From the NCBI RefSeq assembly GCF_022458985.1, contig NC_061774.1, positions 20,120,697 to 20,184,696 on the forward strand: DNA of 64,000 nucleotides, given 5' to 3'. The stretch comes from Mugil cephalus (taxonomy: Eukaryota > Chordata > Actinopteri > Mugiliformes > Mugilidae). Shown piece by piece: positions 26,662 through 35,826 of this stretch. The notes beneath the pieces are model-generated. The model was not told where the DNA came from, made no database searches, and saw only the letters and a program-made list of their open reading frames with translations. Within the stretch, counting starts at the first letter, position 1. Every line of letters begins with the position of its first letter. The position numbers and the translations under genes were made by a program.

Positions 26662-29600
26662 CAAGAGACATCCATCTGAGGCACTGAGGTCCAACAGCAG
26701 GAGGGACAGAATCCCTTCCCATAAGAAAAGGGAGAAGCTCGGGGACTAATTGGCACAAATAGGATGCAATTACTGCCTGGGCTGGGATTGGGAGGAGCAG
26801 AGTTTATAGGGACACTGGTGGGAGGTGTGTGTGTCGGGGGGGAGGGGGAGGGGGAGGGGGAGGAAGTGGGAGGAGATGGGTGAGCTCCCTCTGTTCCTCT
26901 GATGGATTGGGCCTAAGATCATCGCTCATAATTTAGGCCTTTCGCTGCAACATGTGGAAATGGGGGTGCGGTGAGGAGGAAGGGGGGGGATGGGGAGGAG
27001 GGGGAGGAGGAGGAGGAGGAGGAGACAGACACTCGGATGCAGGAGTCGTCTTCCTCCTCCGCATTTCGCTGCAGCGTGCACTCTCCTCTATAACCTTTCA
27101 CACAGATTCTCTCAGACCATTGGCTGAGTGACAGGCACATTTTTAATGGAAAAAAAAAAAAAAAAAAGAAAAATCCTGAGGGAGCGTTGAGCTCCTCGGC
27201 CCGTTGGCAGACGGCTGCATGTCATAAACTGTTTTTTAATGACAATGCAAGATGCCTATGTAATGCTGCTCATAATTCAGACCCTCAGCTCTGGCCTCCT
27301 CCACTTCGCCTCCGTTTGCTGCCGCGGCTCATGCAAACCCTCCAGGCTCGTTTGGGCTCCTCCAAACTCATTACGGGGCTTATCTCTTTAGCGTAGCGGG
27401 AGCATTAGCGCTTTAATAAACCGAGGAAAAGAAAATGTAGGAGTTTGGGGGGCTCTTCCACCTCTCCTCCGTCTCCTTTAACTGACTTTCAACTTGCAGC
27501 TACTACGGCATTCCTGGGTTGGGGGGGCGTCGGGGGGGTGGTGGGTGGACCATTTTGTTTTAATCTCCGTCAATGGAGCGTGGAACTTGGTGCCCTCTCG
27601 CCTGGGCTTGTGTGTGTGTGTGTGAGTGTACGGGGAGGGAAGGGAGGGCACCGGTGGTGGGGAGGTAAATGGAAGGGGCTGCAGTGTTTCCGGTATCCTT
27701 GGCGACACAGTTGGGGATTTGGAGTTAAAAAAGCCCTCAACTTAACCCGCCCCGAGCCGCCCTCACCCCTCCCCTATCTCATTTTTTCTTTTTAGTGTGT
27801 CAGTCTGAAGTGGAAGTGACAGCGCTACTTGGGGACTGTGTGTGTGTGTGTGTGTGTATTGGTGGCAGGGAGCGTTCAGTGGGAGCATGGGAACTTTACA
27901 TTTCAAAGCCACACAGTGGGCACCCAGAGAAACTGCAGCACGGAAGGACAGAAGGTTTGTGCACAAGCGAGAAGAAGCGAGAAGAAAAAAAAGATGAGTG
28001 TGTGGCTGCATGTGAGACTGAAGGAGGTGAAACATTTTTCAGAGACTCTAAAGGAATTCTCATGTCGTCCAGATTAAGAAAAGTTTGGTGGGGTTGTCCA
28101 TGGGAGAAGGGGGCTTGGATTATTGGGGGTGGGGGAGAGTGGTAAGGGGTGGTTGTGTGTGTGTGGGGTGGGGGGAGGGGGGGGGTGTGATGGACATTCC
28201 TCAGGATGAAGTAGGTCATTGTTCCCTGTCTCTAGTGAAGAGAGCTCTCTGAAGGAACTGATGAAGTGAAAGCAGTGGAGGGAGGGAGATGCAGGGCTGG
28301 ATGGTGGTGGTGGTGGTGGTGGTGGTGGTGAGGGGGGGGGGTACAGGTCCATATATGGGAGGGGTGGGGAGGGGGTGGGGGGTCGCATTATTCAGTAATC
28401 CTATTGAAAATGCCTCTGAAGGACAGTCCAAGAGAAGCTGGCAGAAAGGAAAGCGAATGGAATGTGACAACAGAAAAATGCCATTGATGGTGGTCAGCTC
28501 CGAGCAGATTGATGTGGAGAGACGTCTCCGCTGAATGGCGAGTCCACAGGGACCGGGGAGCAGCTCGGGCTCCTTCGGCATGACAGAGATGCTCCACCTT
28601 TCACCCCCACCTCCTCCTCCTCCTCCTCCTCGCCTCACTCCTCTCATCTCCTCATTGCCGACTGCCCTGTAAACGCATTCCTTGGCCCTTTTATTCTGGG
28701 GGGTTTTGTGTTTTAAGCTGTTTCTGTTAAGGCACTCAAAATGTCAGGGCATGGGAGGCAGGTGAAGTGGAATAACGCCGGTCTGATCTGAAAGGGTGGC
28801 AGCAGCTCAGGCAGAAGGGAAACGTGTATCAAGGTCTTAGCGTGCACTTTGTTGTGGCGGCCGTACTGTATTTTAAGGTGTTAATGTTGCAAGATGCACG
28901 ACACTGACCATTTAAACACCTTAAACCTGGAGATTGATCAGAGCGGCCTCTGTAGACGTTACAAATAATTTAACTTTCTTTGTGATATCTTCAAAGTTAA
29001 TCCCTCCCTGGAGACACGCTGACATGTTTGTTTGTTTTCTTCGGTAACCTCAGCGTTCAGTCATCCCGCTTTAACGTCCTCCTCTCTCCTCCTCCTCCTC
29101 CTCTCCCCCGCAGACTTCTTCCGGGAGCTCCTGAAAAACGCCCAGGACTCGCTGCACAACATGTTCGTGCGCACGTACGGCGTGATGTACGTGCAGAACG
29201 CCGAGCTGTTCAAGAACTTCTTCGAGGACCTCACCAAGTACTACATCTCCGGCAGCGCCGCCGTCAACCTGGACGCCATGCTGTCCGACTTCTGGGCCGA
29301 CCTGCTGGAGAGGATGTTCCGGCTGGTCAACGTGCAGTACGAGTTCAGCGACGCCTACATGGAGTGCGTCAGCCGGCACACGGACCAGCTGATGCCCTTC
29401 GGCGACGTGCCGCGCAAGCTGCGCATTCAGCTGATGCGGGCCTTCGTGGCGGCGCGCACCTTCGTGCGTGGCCTTGCGCTCATGCCCGAAGTGGTCAATA
29501 AAGTTTCTACGGTAAGTAAAGGAGAGATTAGGGACAAGGGCCCCCCTACCTACTATATGTGTTCTATATTAAACTCGTGCTATTTATAAATATACAGTAT

Positions 29601-32600
29601 TATAATCGGTTTGTAAAGATATTCAAATAATGCACAGGTTCAAGTATTCATTCACATGTAGGGTGGACATGCAACATACCTGACACGAACACGCATACAT
29701 ACAAGGGAGTTCACCTGGGCGCTGAATAGGGTCTCTTTAAATTTGTGGGGTCAAAGACTTTGTGACCCCCGCTGCAGTACCTCCACTGACCCCCTAGGGC
29801 AGGGGTGTCAAACTCATTTTAGTTCAGGGGCCACATACAGCCCAATTTGATGTGAGGGGGCCGGACCAGTAACAGAAATAGCATATTACCTGGTAAATAA
29901 CAACAATTCCTAATGTTTCCCTTTGCTTTCGTGCAAACAAGTACGGCTGCATGTAACGAACAACATTACATTTCTGAAGAAGTGCAACGTTCAACTGCAA
30001 TTTCTTATTTTATCAAAAAAATTTCAGCTAATATCTTCAGTGTAATTTTTGCAAATTCATCCCACGGGCCAGAATGGACCCTCTGATGGGCCGGTTTTGG
30101 CCCCCGGGCCTTATGTTTGACACCCCTGCCCCCCCCCCCCCCCCCTTGAAGCCTTAAACTGAAAACACTTTCCCTTCAGTCCAGTCCGTCCCTCTGCCCT
30201 GTGTCTCTGACTTCATATCTTTCCTTGGTAGAAAAAAATCAAATAAAAAATGGCTGTGGTTCCATTGCACTGCCTCTGATAACATAAACCATATTGGCTC
30301 TTCTGGTATGACATGTTTTTCCACTGTACTGAGTGATTCATTGATGATTAGATTATGCTGCTTCGCTGAGTTGGCTAATAAAATTAATGGTCATACTTTT
30401 TTTTTTTTTTTTTTTTTTCTTCCCCCCTCCCAGAGTCTAACAATGTCTCCGTGAGCGTGTTTTTGCTGCGGTGCAATAAAAACAGTCTGCTAACTGACCC
30501 CTGCCTCCTCTAGGTCAGCGCGTCTCCCAGCTGTGTGCGAGCGGCCATGAAGATGTTGTACTGTCCCTACTGCTCCGGCCAAGTGGCCCTGAAACCGTGC
30601 CAGAATTACTGTCTGAATGTGATGCGTGGGTGTTTCGCTAACCAGGCCGACTTGGACACCGAATGGAACAATTTCCTCGGTAAGTGGACGACTCGCGAAC
30701 AAGGACACCTTCTGCAGCCGCCGCTAAACTGATTACATCCTCTTACAACCATAACACCTCGACGTGTTTGATTTTGCTCCGCCTGCTTGTTTGCACAGCC
30801 TCGTGTTTCTGCGATAGACCATTATAGTTTCACCTAATCTAATCCTCTCTTATCTGAACATGCGCCCATGTTTACCCTTTTACATGAGAACAGTGTTACG
30901 GGGCCGGGATAATTACGAGTGAGATATGTTACACCGTAGTTTTGCCAGAACATGTTTAACAAATGAACTTTTTTTTTTGATTTTTTTTTTTTTTGTTTAA
31001 AAAATCTTGCACAAACACGTCCTTCATTCTTTAGCATTTTGTTTAAGTAAAGGGAGTGGAGGGTCTGTGCATGTTGTGGCCCTCAGAATGAATGCAGCTC
31101 TTGTGTTGTGTAAACAGGCATAGATCAGTTCAGTGTGTGGTGCTCATGCCCTCGTTTTTTTTTTTTTTAACTGTGTGCCTTTATATTCATCCTGATTTTT
31201 TTGTTGTTGTTGTTGTTTTTTATCACTGTTACTTGTGTCCCAGGCTGCTGACGCTTCTGGTGTCTGTGGCTTCTGTTTGTTATGTTTTTTTTTTGCGTTC
31301 CTGCTGTGCTGCAGCTTTTACTCTGCCTTAGTTTAACGTCTCAATCTCCCACTCTTGTGCGTGTGCTTCCCTCTAGTGGTGGCTTTTTGTACCAAGATTA
31401 AAATAAAAACTTCATGCTTCCATTTGTAAAAAAAAAACGTTATCGTTCTGCTTTTCAGACGCCATGCTCAGCCTGGCCGAGAGGCTCGAAGGCCCCTTTA
31501 ATTTCGAGTCCGTCATGGATCCCATTGACGTGAAGATTTCGGAGGCCATCATGATCATGCAGGATAACAGCATGCAAGTGTCGCAGAAAGTGAGTATCAT
31601 CTCCTGTTTTCGACAGAAAGTACCAAGAAACCAAAAGGTTGCCTTCCGCCGCTCGGAGTGCTCATTCTTGCTCTTGTCCTGCAACAGGTTTTCCAAGGAT
31701 GTGGGATGCCTAAACAACAGAGCACTTCCTTCCGTTCCACGCGTTCCGTGAAAGAAACCGGCTTCACCGGCCGCTTCCGACCTTACAGTCCCGATGCAAG
31801 ACCCACCACTGCCGCTGGGACTAGTTTAGATCGATTGGTAAGGGTGAAGAAAACGCGCAACTCAAACCGATTCGTCTTCGTTAGTTTTGAGTTGTTGTTT
31901 GTGACCTGTGTTGTGCGTGCTCTCTACGACGCAGACAACCGAGGTGAAGAAGAAGCTAAAATCCGCAAAGAAGTTCTGGTCCACGTTGCCAGAGGCCGTG
32001 TGCGCCGGTGACAAGATTGCACCTGGTGACGAGTGTTGGAACGGAACAGCAAAGAGCAGGTAGGACGCGCCCGCGTTAACAAGAGTCTACGCTGCATGTG
32101 CGGCGCGTCGAAAGTGCAGCAGCTTAAATTCACAATTGCTCCCGCGCAGGTACGAGTCCGTCGTCATCGGCAACGGGCTGGCCAATCAGGTGTCCAACCC
32201 GGACGTGGACGTGGACATAACGAAACCGGACGTCGTGATCCGGAGTCAGATCGCAGCTTTAAAGGAAATGACGAGTTGGCTGAAAGCGGCGCACAGCGGC
32301 AATGACATCTCGGTCGAAAGCGGTGAGGATGGTAAACGGGCTTTTTAGGGTTTTTCACTGTGACTCAGGGTCGCGCACATCTAACCCCTCGTGTTTTTTT
32401 TTTACCCCAGACGATGCCGTCAGCTCAGGAGAGGGGAGCGGCAGCGGCTGCGACTCTCAATCCTGCGACACGGACCAGGACATCTACTTCTCCATTCCAC
32501 CAAAAACTGAGAAACCCCGAGTTAATCCGGTGCAAAGCACGGCGGCCGGGTTCGCCTCACCGAGCAGCATGGCGCTGGCGCTCTGCGGGCTGGCCCTGGC

Positions 32601-32625
32601 CCTGCTCGCCCCCCACTTGAGATAA
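4550..32625 (+). CDS. gpc4: Glypican-4-like heparan sulfate proteoglycan, complete, nine exons
   Basis: GPI-anchored cell-surface co-receptor; glypican-4/knypek modulates Wnt/planar-polarity, FGF and BMP signals (family knowledge). Coding exons: 4550-4700, 23752-23910, 29114-29511, 30514-30679, 31459-31589, 31688-31837, 31935-32059, 32150-32322 and 32411-32625. Phases agree throughout, giving 555 aa against about 556 in human GPC4. Visible features are a signal peptide (about residues 1-19), CPQGVSCC at 57-64, the conserved Cys-rich core, a furin-type RSTR site at 351-354, [12 protein letters not shown], and Ser-Gly glycosaminoglycan sites at Ser490, Ser494 and Ser496. The tail is hydrophobic, as expected for GPI addition. 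AKKFWS, GNGLANQ and [10 protein letters not shown] favour GPC4, while MKMLYCPYC resembles GPC6, so a gpc6 paralogue is the main alternative. Oddities are two extra residues near [11 protein letters not shown] and an N-glycosylation sequon at Asn421. Confidence 0.88.
5045..5450. repeat. Dispersed repeat, copy A (pair with 49.70 kb)
   Basis: This stretch aligns by eye with 49700-50092 in the same orientation. Shared landmarks in the same order are AAATGAACTGGTCACATGAC, a CATGTC/CTCATGAGAG block, GTTGCGATATTTA and TGCACATTTC near the end. The two outer parts are partly inverted relative to each other (AAAAG.GATATT against GCGATATTTA), which suggests a MITE-like element with long degenerate inverted ends. 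Confidence 0.55.
8011..8435. mobile_element. MITE family with GGACCCCCTACCTACTAT core, copy 1
   Basis: Contains ACATTTTTCAGGCC, GGACCCCCTACCTACTAT, a TTTAACTCAG block, and a GCGACCCC...CTGCAGTA ending followed by CTGTTGAAAAC. The same ordered landmarks occur at 20.1 and 29.5 kb. The outer ends resemble a GGTCTTCAAC/GTTGAAGACC inverted repeat, typical of short non-autonomous hAT elements of fish. It has no coding capacity. Confidence 0.6.
10870..10925. repeat. Imperfect (CCT)n tract
   Basis: A pyrimidine-strand trinucleotide tract, CTCCTCCTC with occasional CCCC interruptions, about 55 bp long. It produces long false open frames rich in Pro/Ser or Glu/Gly on both strands. Confidence 0.9.
11319..11970. 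mobile_element. Probable hAT-like MITE with TATCG-rich termini
   Basis: The left end reads CTAGGGGTGGGAAAAAT followed by GCAATATCGATTTTT. The right end reads TATCGCAATATC, GTATCGTGATATGTATCGC and then TCCTCCCTAG. The two ends are roughly inverted copies, as in the widespread fish elements beginning TAGGGGTGGG. The interior is AT-rich with no open frame. No clear target duplication was found, so the exact limits are approximate. Confidence 0.5.
19608..19643. repeat. (CAC)n microsatellite
   Basis: About 12 uninterrupted CAC triplets, followed by C-rich sequence, inside gpc4 intron 1. Confidence 0.9.
20135..20553. mobile_element. MITE family with GGACCCCCTACCTACTAT core, copy 2
   Basis: The best-preserved copy of the family. 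It begins GGGGTCTTCAACGTTTTTCA and contains GGACCCCCTACCTACTAT and TGCACAGGTTCAAATATTCA. It ends CGACCCCCTCTCC...CTGCAGCACCTCCGCGTTGAAGA. The GTCTTCAAC start and GTTGAAGA end are inverted copies, supporting a terminal-inverted-repeat element of about 420 bp with no open frame. Confidence 0.65.
22837..22875. repeat. Poly-C then poly-A homopolymer block
   Basis: A run of about 20 C is followed after CACACACC by about 13 A. Such runs commonly cause assembly or sequencing length errors. Confidence 0.85.
23752..23910 (+). CDS. gpc4: gpc4 coding exon 2
   Basis: Encodes residues 51-103: the CPQGVSCC cysteine cluster, [11 protein letters not shown] and KQKHGHFD. The acceptor is TCTCTTCCAG and the donor GTAAGC; entry and exit are both phase 1, as in other vertebrate GPC4/6 genes. 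Confidence 0.9.
25952..25984. repeat. Perfect 13-bp inverted repeat with 7-nt loop
   Basis: GCTGACACTCGGC is followed by a TCTAAGC loop and then its exact reverse complement GCCGAGTGTCAGC. The stem is GC-rich and could extrude as a hairpin in RNA or DNA. It is too short for a microRNA precursor and has no T-run, so it is not a terminator. No function is known to me. Confidence 0.85.
26586..26663. repeat. Long (AC)39 microsatellite
   Basis: An essentially pure AC dinucleotide tract of about 78 bp, the longest simple repeat in the window. It yields false open frames of alternating Cys-Val on the minus strand. Confidence 0.95.
29114..29511 (+). CDS. gpc4: gpc4 coding exon 3 (core, GC-rich)
   Basis: Largest gpc4 exon, covering residues 104-236 and the alpha-helical core, from [20 protein letters not shown] to PEVVNKVST. 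It is markedly GC-rich at third positions compared with exons 4-7, so long false frames open in other registers and on the minus strand. Compared with human GPC4 it carries two extra residues in [11 protein letters not shown]. The donor GTAAGT is followed within a few bases by a transposon-derived repeat. Confidence 0.92.
29520..29798. mobile_element. MITE family with CCCCCCTACCTACTAT core, copy 3 (truncated)
   Basis: Shares GGAGAGATTA, CCCCCTACCTACTATATGTG, TTAAACTCGTGCTATTTA, AATGCACAGGTTCAAGTATT and a GACCCCCGCTGCAGTACCTCC end with the copies at 8.0 and 20.1 kb. The beginning is lost: homology starts about 8 nt after the exon 3 splice donor. It is directly followed by another MITE at 29800. 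Confidence 0.6.
29800..30128. mobile_element. Complete hAT-like MITE with 14-bp perfect TIRs
   Basis: The element begins CAGGGGTGTCAAAC and ends GTTTGACACCCCTG, perfect inverted copies. Next to each terminus lies a GGGCCACATA / GGCCCCCGGGCC-type subterminal block. It is 329 bp long with no open frame, so it is non-autonomous. The flanks (CCCTAGGG and a C run) show no target duplication. This end sequence is a familiar high-copy element of fish genomes; assignment to hAT is from that resemblance. Confidence 0.75.
30514..32322 (+). CDS. gpc4: gpc4 coding exons 4-8 (compact 3' part)
   Basis: Exons are 30514-30679, 31459-31589, 31688-31837, 31935-32059 and 32150-32322, with short introns. They encode the CPYC...CQNYC cysteine motifs, the VFQGCG motif, the RSTR convertase site, [19 protein letters not shown] with a potential N-glycan at Asn421, and VDVDITKPD. 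Exon 8 has two usable donors 9 nt apart, at 32323 (GTGAGG) and 32332 (GTAAAC). The upstream one matches human spacing better. Confidence 0.88.
32411..32625 (+). CDS. gpc4: gpc4 last exon (GAG sites, GPI signal)
   Basis: Encodes [16 protein letters not shown], the acidic Ser-Gly cluster for heparan sulfate attachment, then a linker and a hydrophobic C-terminus ([13 protein letters not shown]) ending HLR and TAA at 32623. The hydrophobic tail without a cytosolic extension is the expected GPI-anchor signal. The protein ends at the usual length for the family. Confidence 0.88.
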
Positions 32626-35575
32626 AACTGGCTGGGCAGAAAGAGGAAGAGAATGACCAGGAAAAAAAACGGAAGCGAAGGGGAAAACTGTCAGAGAGAC
32701 TTTATAAAGACTGCCTTCAGGACCTTGGACTGTCCACCATTTTTGGGGGGGGGGAGACTCTTCTTAATATAACAATAACTTCACTATTAACTATTTGTTT
32801 TTATGTTTTAAGGACATTAGTGTACAGCGATATAATTTTCTTCCCAAGAAATCCACCTTTTTCCCCCAGTTAAACCTGCTTTTTCCGGCGGCTCTTTCGG
32901 AGCTGCCCTACGGTTCTGCTTGCAGCGTTACAAACATCATATAATTGTCGTATGTTGGCAATTTATCCTCATGATTCATTTTGTGCCTTCTTCAGCGATT
33001 GCCATCTGACGTCGATGTGTTAAGGTTTCGCAGAAACGCCGAGCGCCTGCACTGGGACGTATCTTCACGTTTCTAAGGATGTTCGCTCTTTTCCATTATT
33101 CAGAGACCCAGCTGAGCAGTGGAGACGTCGTCACGAATGTTAACGGTTTCGCAACAACTGTCTTGCACACCAACGAATGTGCACACTGTGAATATTTGTG
33201 CATTTTTCATACGTTTAGAAACAAGCAGCCAGCCAGAAATTCTCGTAGCTTGCTATTGATCTCAGCCAAGGAACGGGTTTGAGCTTTTGTTCAGTCGTCT
33301 TTGGAGCGGAGAACCAGGACACGGCTCATCTTTTAGAAATGCGACGAGGAGAGAAGTTACAGCGCAGGTGTTTGTGTTTGACCCGGAGATGGAATCGCGC
33401 TTTAGAAGAGCCTACAGGGGGCGCTCTCTGAGCCCCGAACATGCATATTGTATGTCTGCTATGAGCATTATCTCGACCTAACTTTTCATTTTCCTCATCA
33501 AGGGTTTAATTTAATTTCTACAGCTAAAGCAGTTCAGTAGTAAGGTCATACCTCATGCATATTCTCATTATCAATGCAATCTAGTGATGTTGAGTTGAAA
33601 GTGTCTGATAGAGTTAGATATGTGGTTGGTATCCCTGCTGTTACCCCTAAAGAAGGCAAAGCTGACAAGTCCTGAATGCCCTTTTTTTTTTTTTTTGGTA
33701 CTGTAAGCTCAGTTCAGCACAGAACAGAAGATCTGACTCTACACAGTCTTACTTGTTTGAAAAAGAAGAAAAAAAAAGGCGTGTTCAGAGCGTTTCACAA
33801 ATAACTAGAGAGGAGGAACAAAAGACAGTGTTGTTGATCAAATGAAATCAAGGTTATTTTAATACAGGGTTTTATGTTGAGGAGGTGTTGTAATTTTTTT
33901 AGCTGTTTTTTTTTGGTATGAAGATGAATATTAGGTACTACAGTGGATTTTACCGCTAGTTTTCGGTGGTGGAAGAGGACAGTGTGCACAGAGAATGGGG
34001 GCACTTTCAGTCAGTGTGCACAGTTTTACGGGCTCATTTTTTTTTTTGTGTTTTTATTTGTTTTGGTTTTTTTTGCCCACATCCCCTCACCCCACAACAC
34101 ACACTTGTACCTCTTAGATGGCCTGCGTCAGTATAAAAGGAGTCATCCTGAACCAGTTGATCTACCTATCCGCATCATTTCAACTCGAGGTGGAAATCTG
34201 AAGTTCCGCCTCAAGTTCTCACCAAAATTAACGCAGAAATATGGTGCCACGTTTTTTTTTTTTTATCATTTTATTTTTTTTACTTTGGTTTGTTATAAGC
34301 ATCTTCTTAAGGTAAACAAAGAATGTAGATGATCTATGATCAGTCTGCTCAGCGTCCCAGACGGGTGCCTGACAATATTCTTACCAGCTGACAAGCACAA
34401 TGAAAGGGTTTTTTTTTTCTCTTTTAATTTGATAATCGGGTCTGTAAAGTTGCATTACCTGGCCATTTCATCTCTACAGTGATGCTGCCTTGCATAGCTT
34501 TTGTACAGTAACTTATGCATGGATTTTAAATGTCACTGCAAACATGCAGATTATCCAGAATACAGCATCCGGGATGTTTTTTATATGCACACTTGAGGTG
34601 AAAAATATGAATTGCTCAAAGTAATTTATTAAAATGATCAGATTTGGGGGCTTTAAAGAGTAATTTTTGAAAAATGTAAAAAGAATTAAAACAAACAACA
34701 ACAAAAAGTTGCGTGTTTTTACATTTGTCTTACAATTCGATGTAGTCGAGACAAATGGTTAACAGTAGACGCAATCTTATTTCTTCCGGTTTGGCTTTGA
34801 AATTGACAGGTTGATTGTAAGCTTACATCTTCTTCAGGTTATCAAGTTGCGTTCCCAGTGTTCCCACTTCAGTGAGGACACCACGTTAAGAATCTGACCC
34901 TGGAGGATTTGACGAAACATCTATGCAACCCGTTATAATACAGAAGCCTTAACTGAAAATAACAAAGTTGCATTTCAGCAGCTTTCATTTGGCATTACTC
35001 CTACAAGTGACCTGTTTTAATTCCCCCTGTTTTTGTGTTCCACCGACATTTCTACAAGGGCTTTTGCATGTGTTCGTGTCATGTCGAAAGAGTTGTGTAT
35101 CGAGTGTGAAGAAACCCAAAGTTTCTGAGCGTGGAAATGTTTTTGGGTGAAGATGGTGAATGTCTGCGCTTGCAGGCCAGGGCAGCAATGCAGTCCAGCT
35201 GGCGGGGGGGGGGGAGTTGTTCCCGCCGCTGGACGTTTGTTCAGAGCCAACTTCGATCTCGTGACTTTAAAGTTGAGTTGGACGGGTGTCCGTCTGCCTC
35301 TGGCCCACAAGAACGGAAAAGGACTCACTTTCTGTGGCGAGAGTGAGCGAGTGACTGAATAGAGAGAGGAAGAAAAAAAAAAGTGTAAATACAGAGCAGC
35401 CGTTTTTAGATGTCTCTAAAAGAGGCCTTAACAGTACACCAGATTTTTACTTGTCAGAGTATCTCCTAAATGTTATGGAAAAAACAAGATGAGATAGATG
35501 TTAAATTGTAAGAGAAAATGTATATTAAACCACATTTCTTAGTCTTGTTGAAATAAAGACTGCCAATATTTAATT
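32626..35575 (+). other. gpc4: gpc4 3' UTR (about 2.9 kb)
   Basis: No coding frame is supported between the gpc4 stop and the AATAAA at 35552. The stretch is mostly unique sequence with some poly-T runs and ATTTA motifs, consistent with a single long 3' UTR. Earlier polyadenylation sites are possible. Confidence 0.6.
35552..35557 (+). terminator. gpc4: Candidate gpc4 poly(A) signal AATAAA
   Basis: GAAATAAAGACTGCC is followed by a T-rich stretch (TTGTGTTTCAATCTTTTCTTG), the usual arrangement of hexamer and downstream element. Confidence 0.6.
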
Positions 35576-35826
35576 GTGTTTCAATCTTTTCTTGTCCGTT
35601 GTCTTCATACACTACATCCACTTTATTTTGGTAGTACAGTGTTGCTTGTCAAACTTTGTGTCAGAAAAACTGAAAAAGGAAAAACAGCTCTTTGTCACCA
35701 TTTAAACATAAATGAAGGAAAGGAAATTTGACGTTGAATACATGTTCCCTGTAGACTGCTAAAAAGATTTAAACAAAGGTTAGACCTAAAGCTGCACAGA
35801 GAGGGCCACTGGGCTTCTTAATATTA

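Larger units (their letters stand above)
23911..29113 (+). other. gpc4: gpc4 intron 2 (5.2 kb)
   Basis: No coding exon is supported. The intron is rich in G/C tracts and microsatellites: a long AC tract at 26.59 kb, GAG/GGAGG tracts near 26.83-27.02 kb, a GGT tract at 28302-28330 and a CCT tract near 28.61 kb. It also contains the perfect hairpin at 25.95 kb. Confidence 0.8.

Noticed and set aside
26540..26758. Cys-Val repeat proteins on the minus strand
   Set aside because: Translation of the AC microsatellite, not a gene.
28074..28647. 143-aa and 104-aa Pro/Thr-rich minus-strand frames
   Set aside because: Produced by GGT and GGGG tracts of intron 2; no splice partners and no conserved motif.
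29028..29501. 157-aa plus-strand frame and 102-aa minus-strand frame overlapping gpc4 exon 3
   Set aside because: They are shadow frames caused by GC-rich third positions; the glypican frame is clearly the real one.
33707..33726. Similarity to miR-24 (GCTCAGTTCAGCA) in the gpc4 3' UTR
   Set aside because: The 13-nt match is striking, but no complementary arm is found within about 100 nt on either side, so no precursor hairpin forms. Probably chance.
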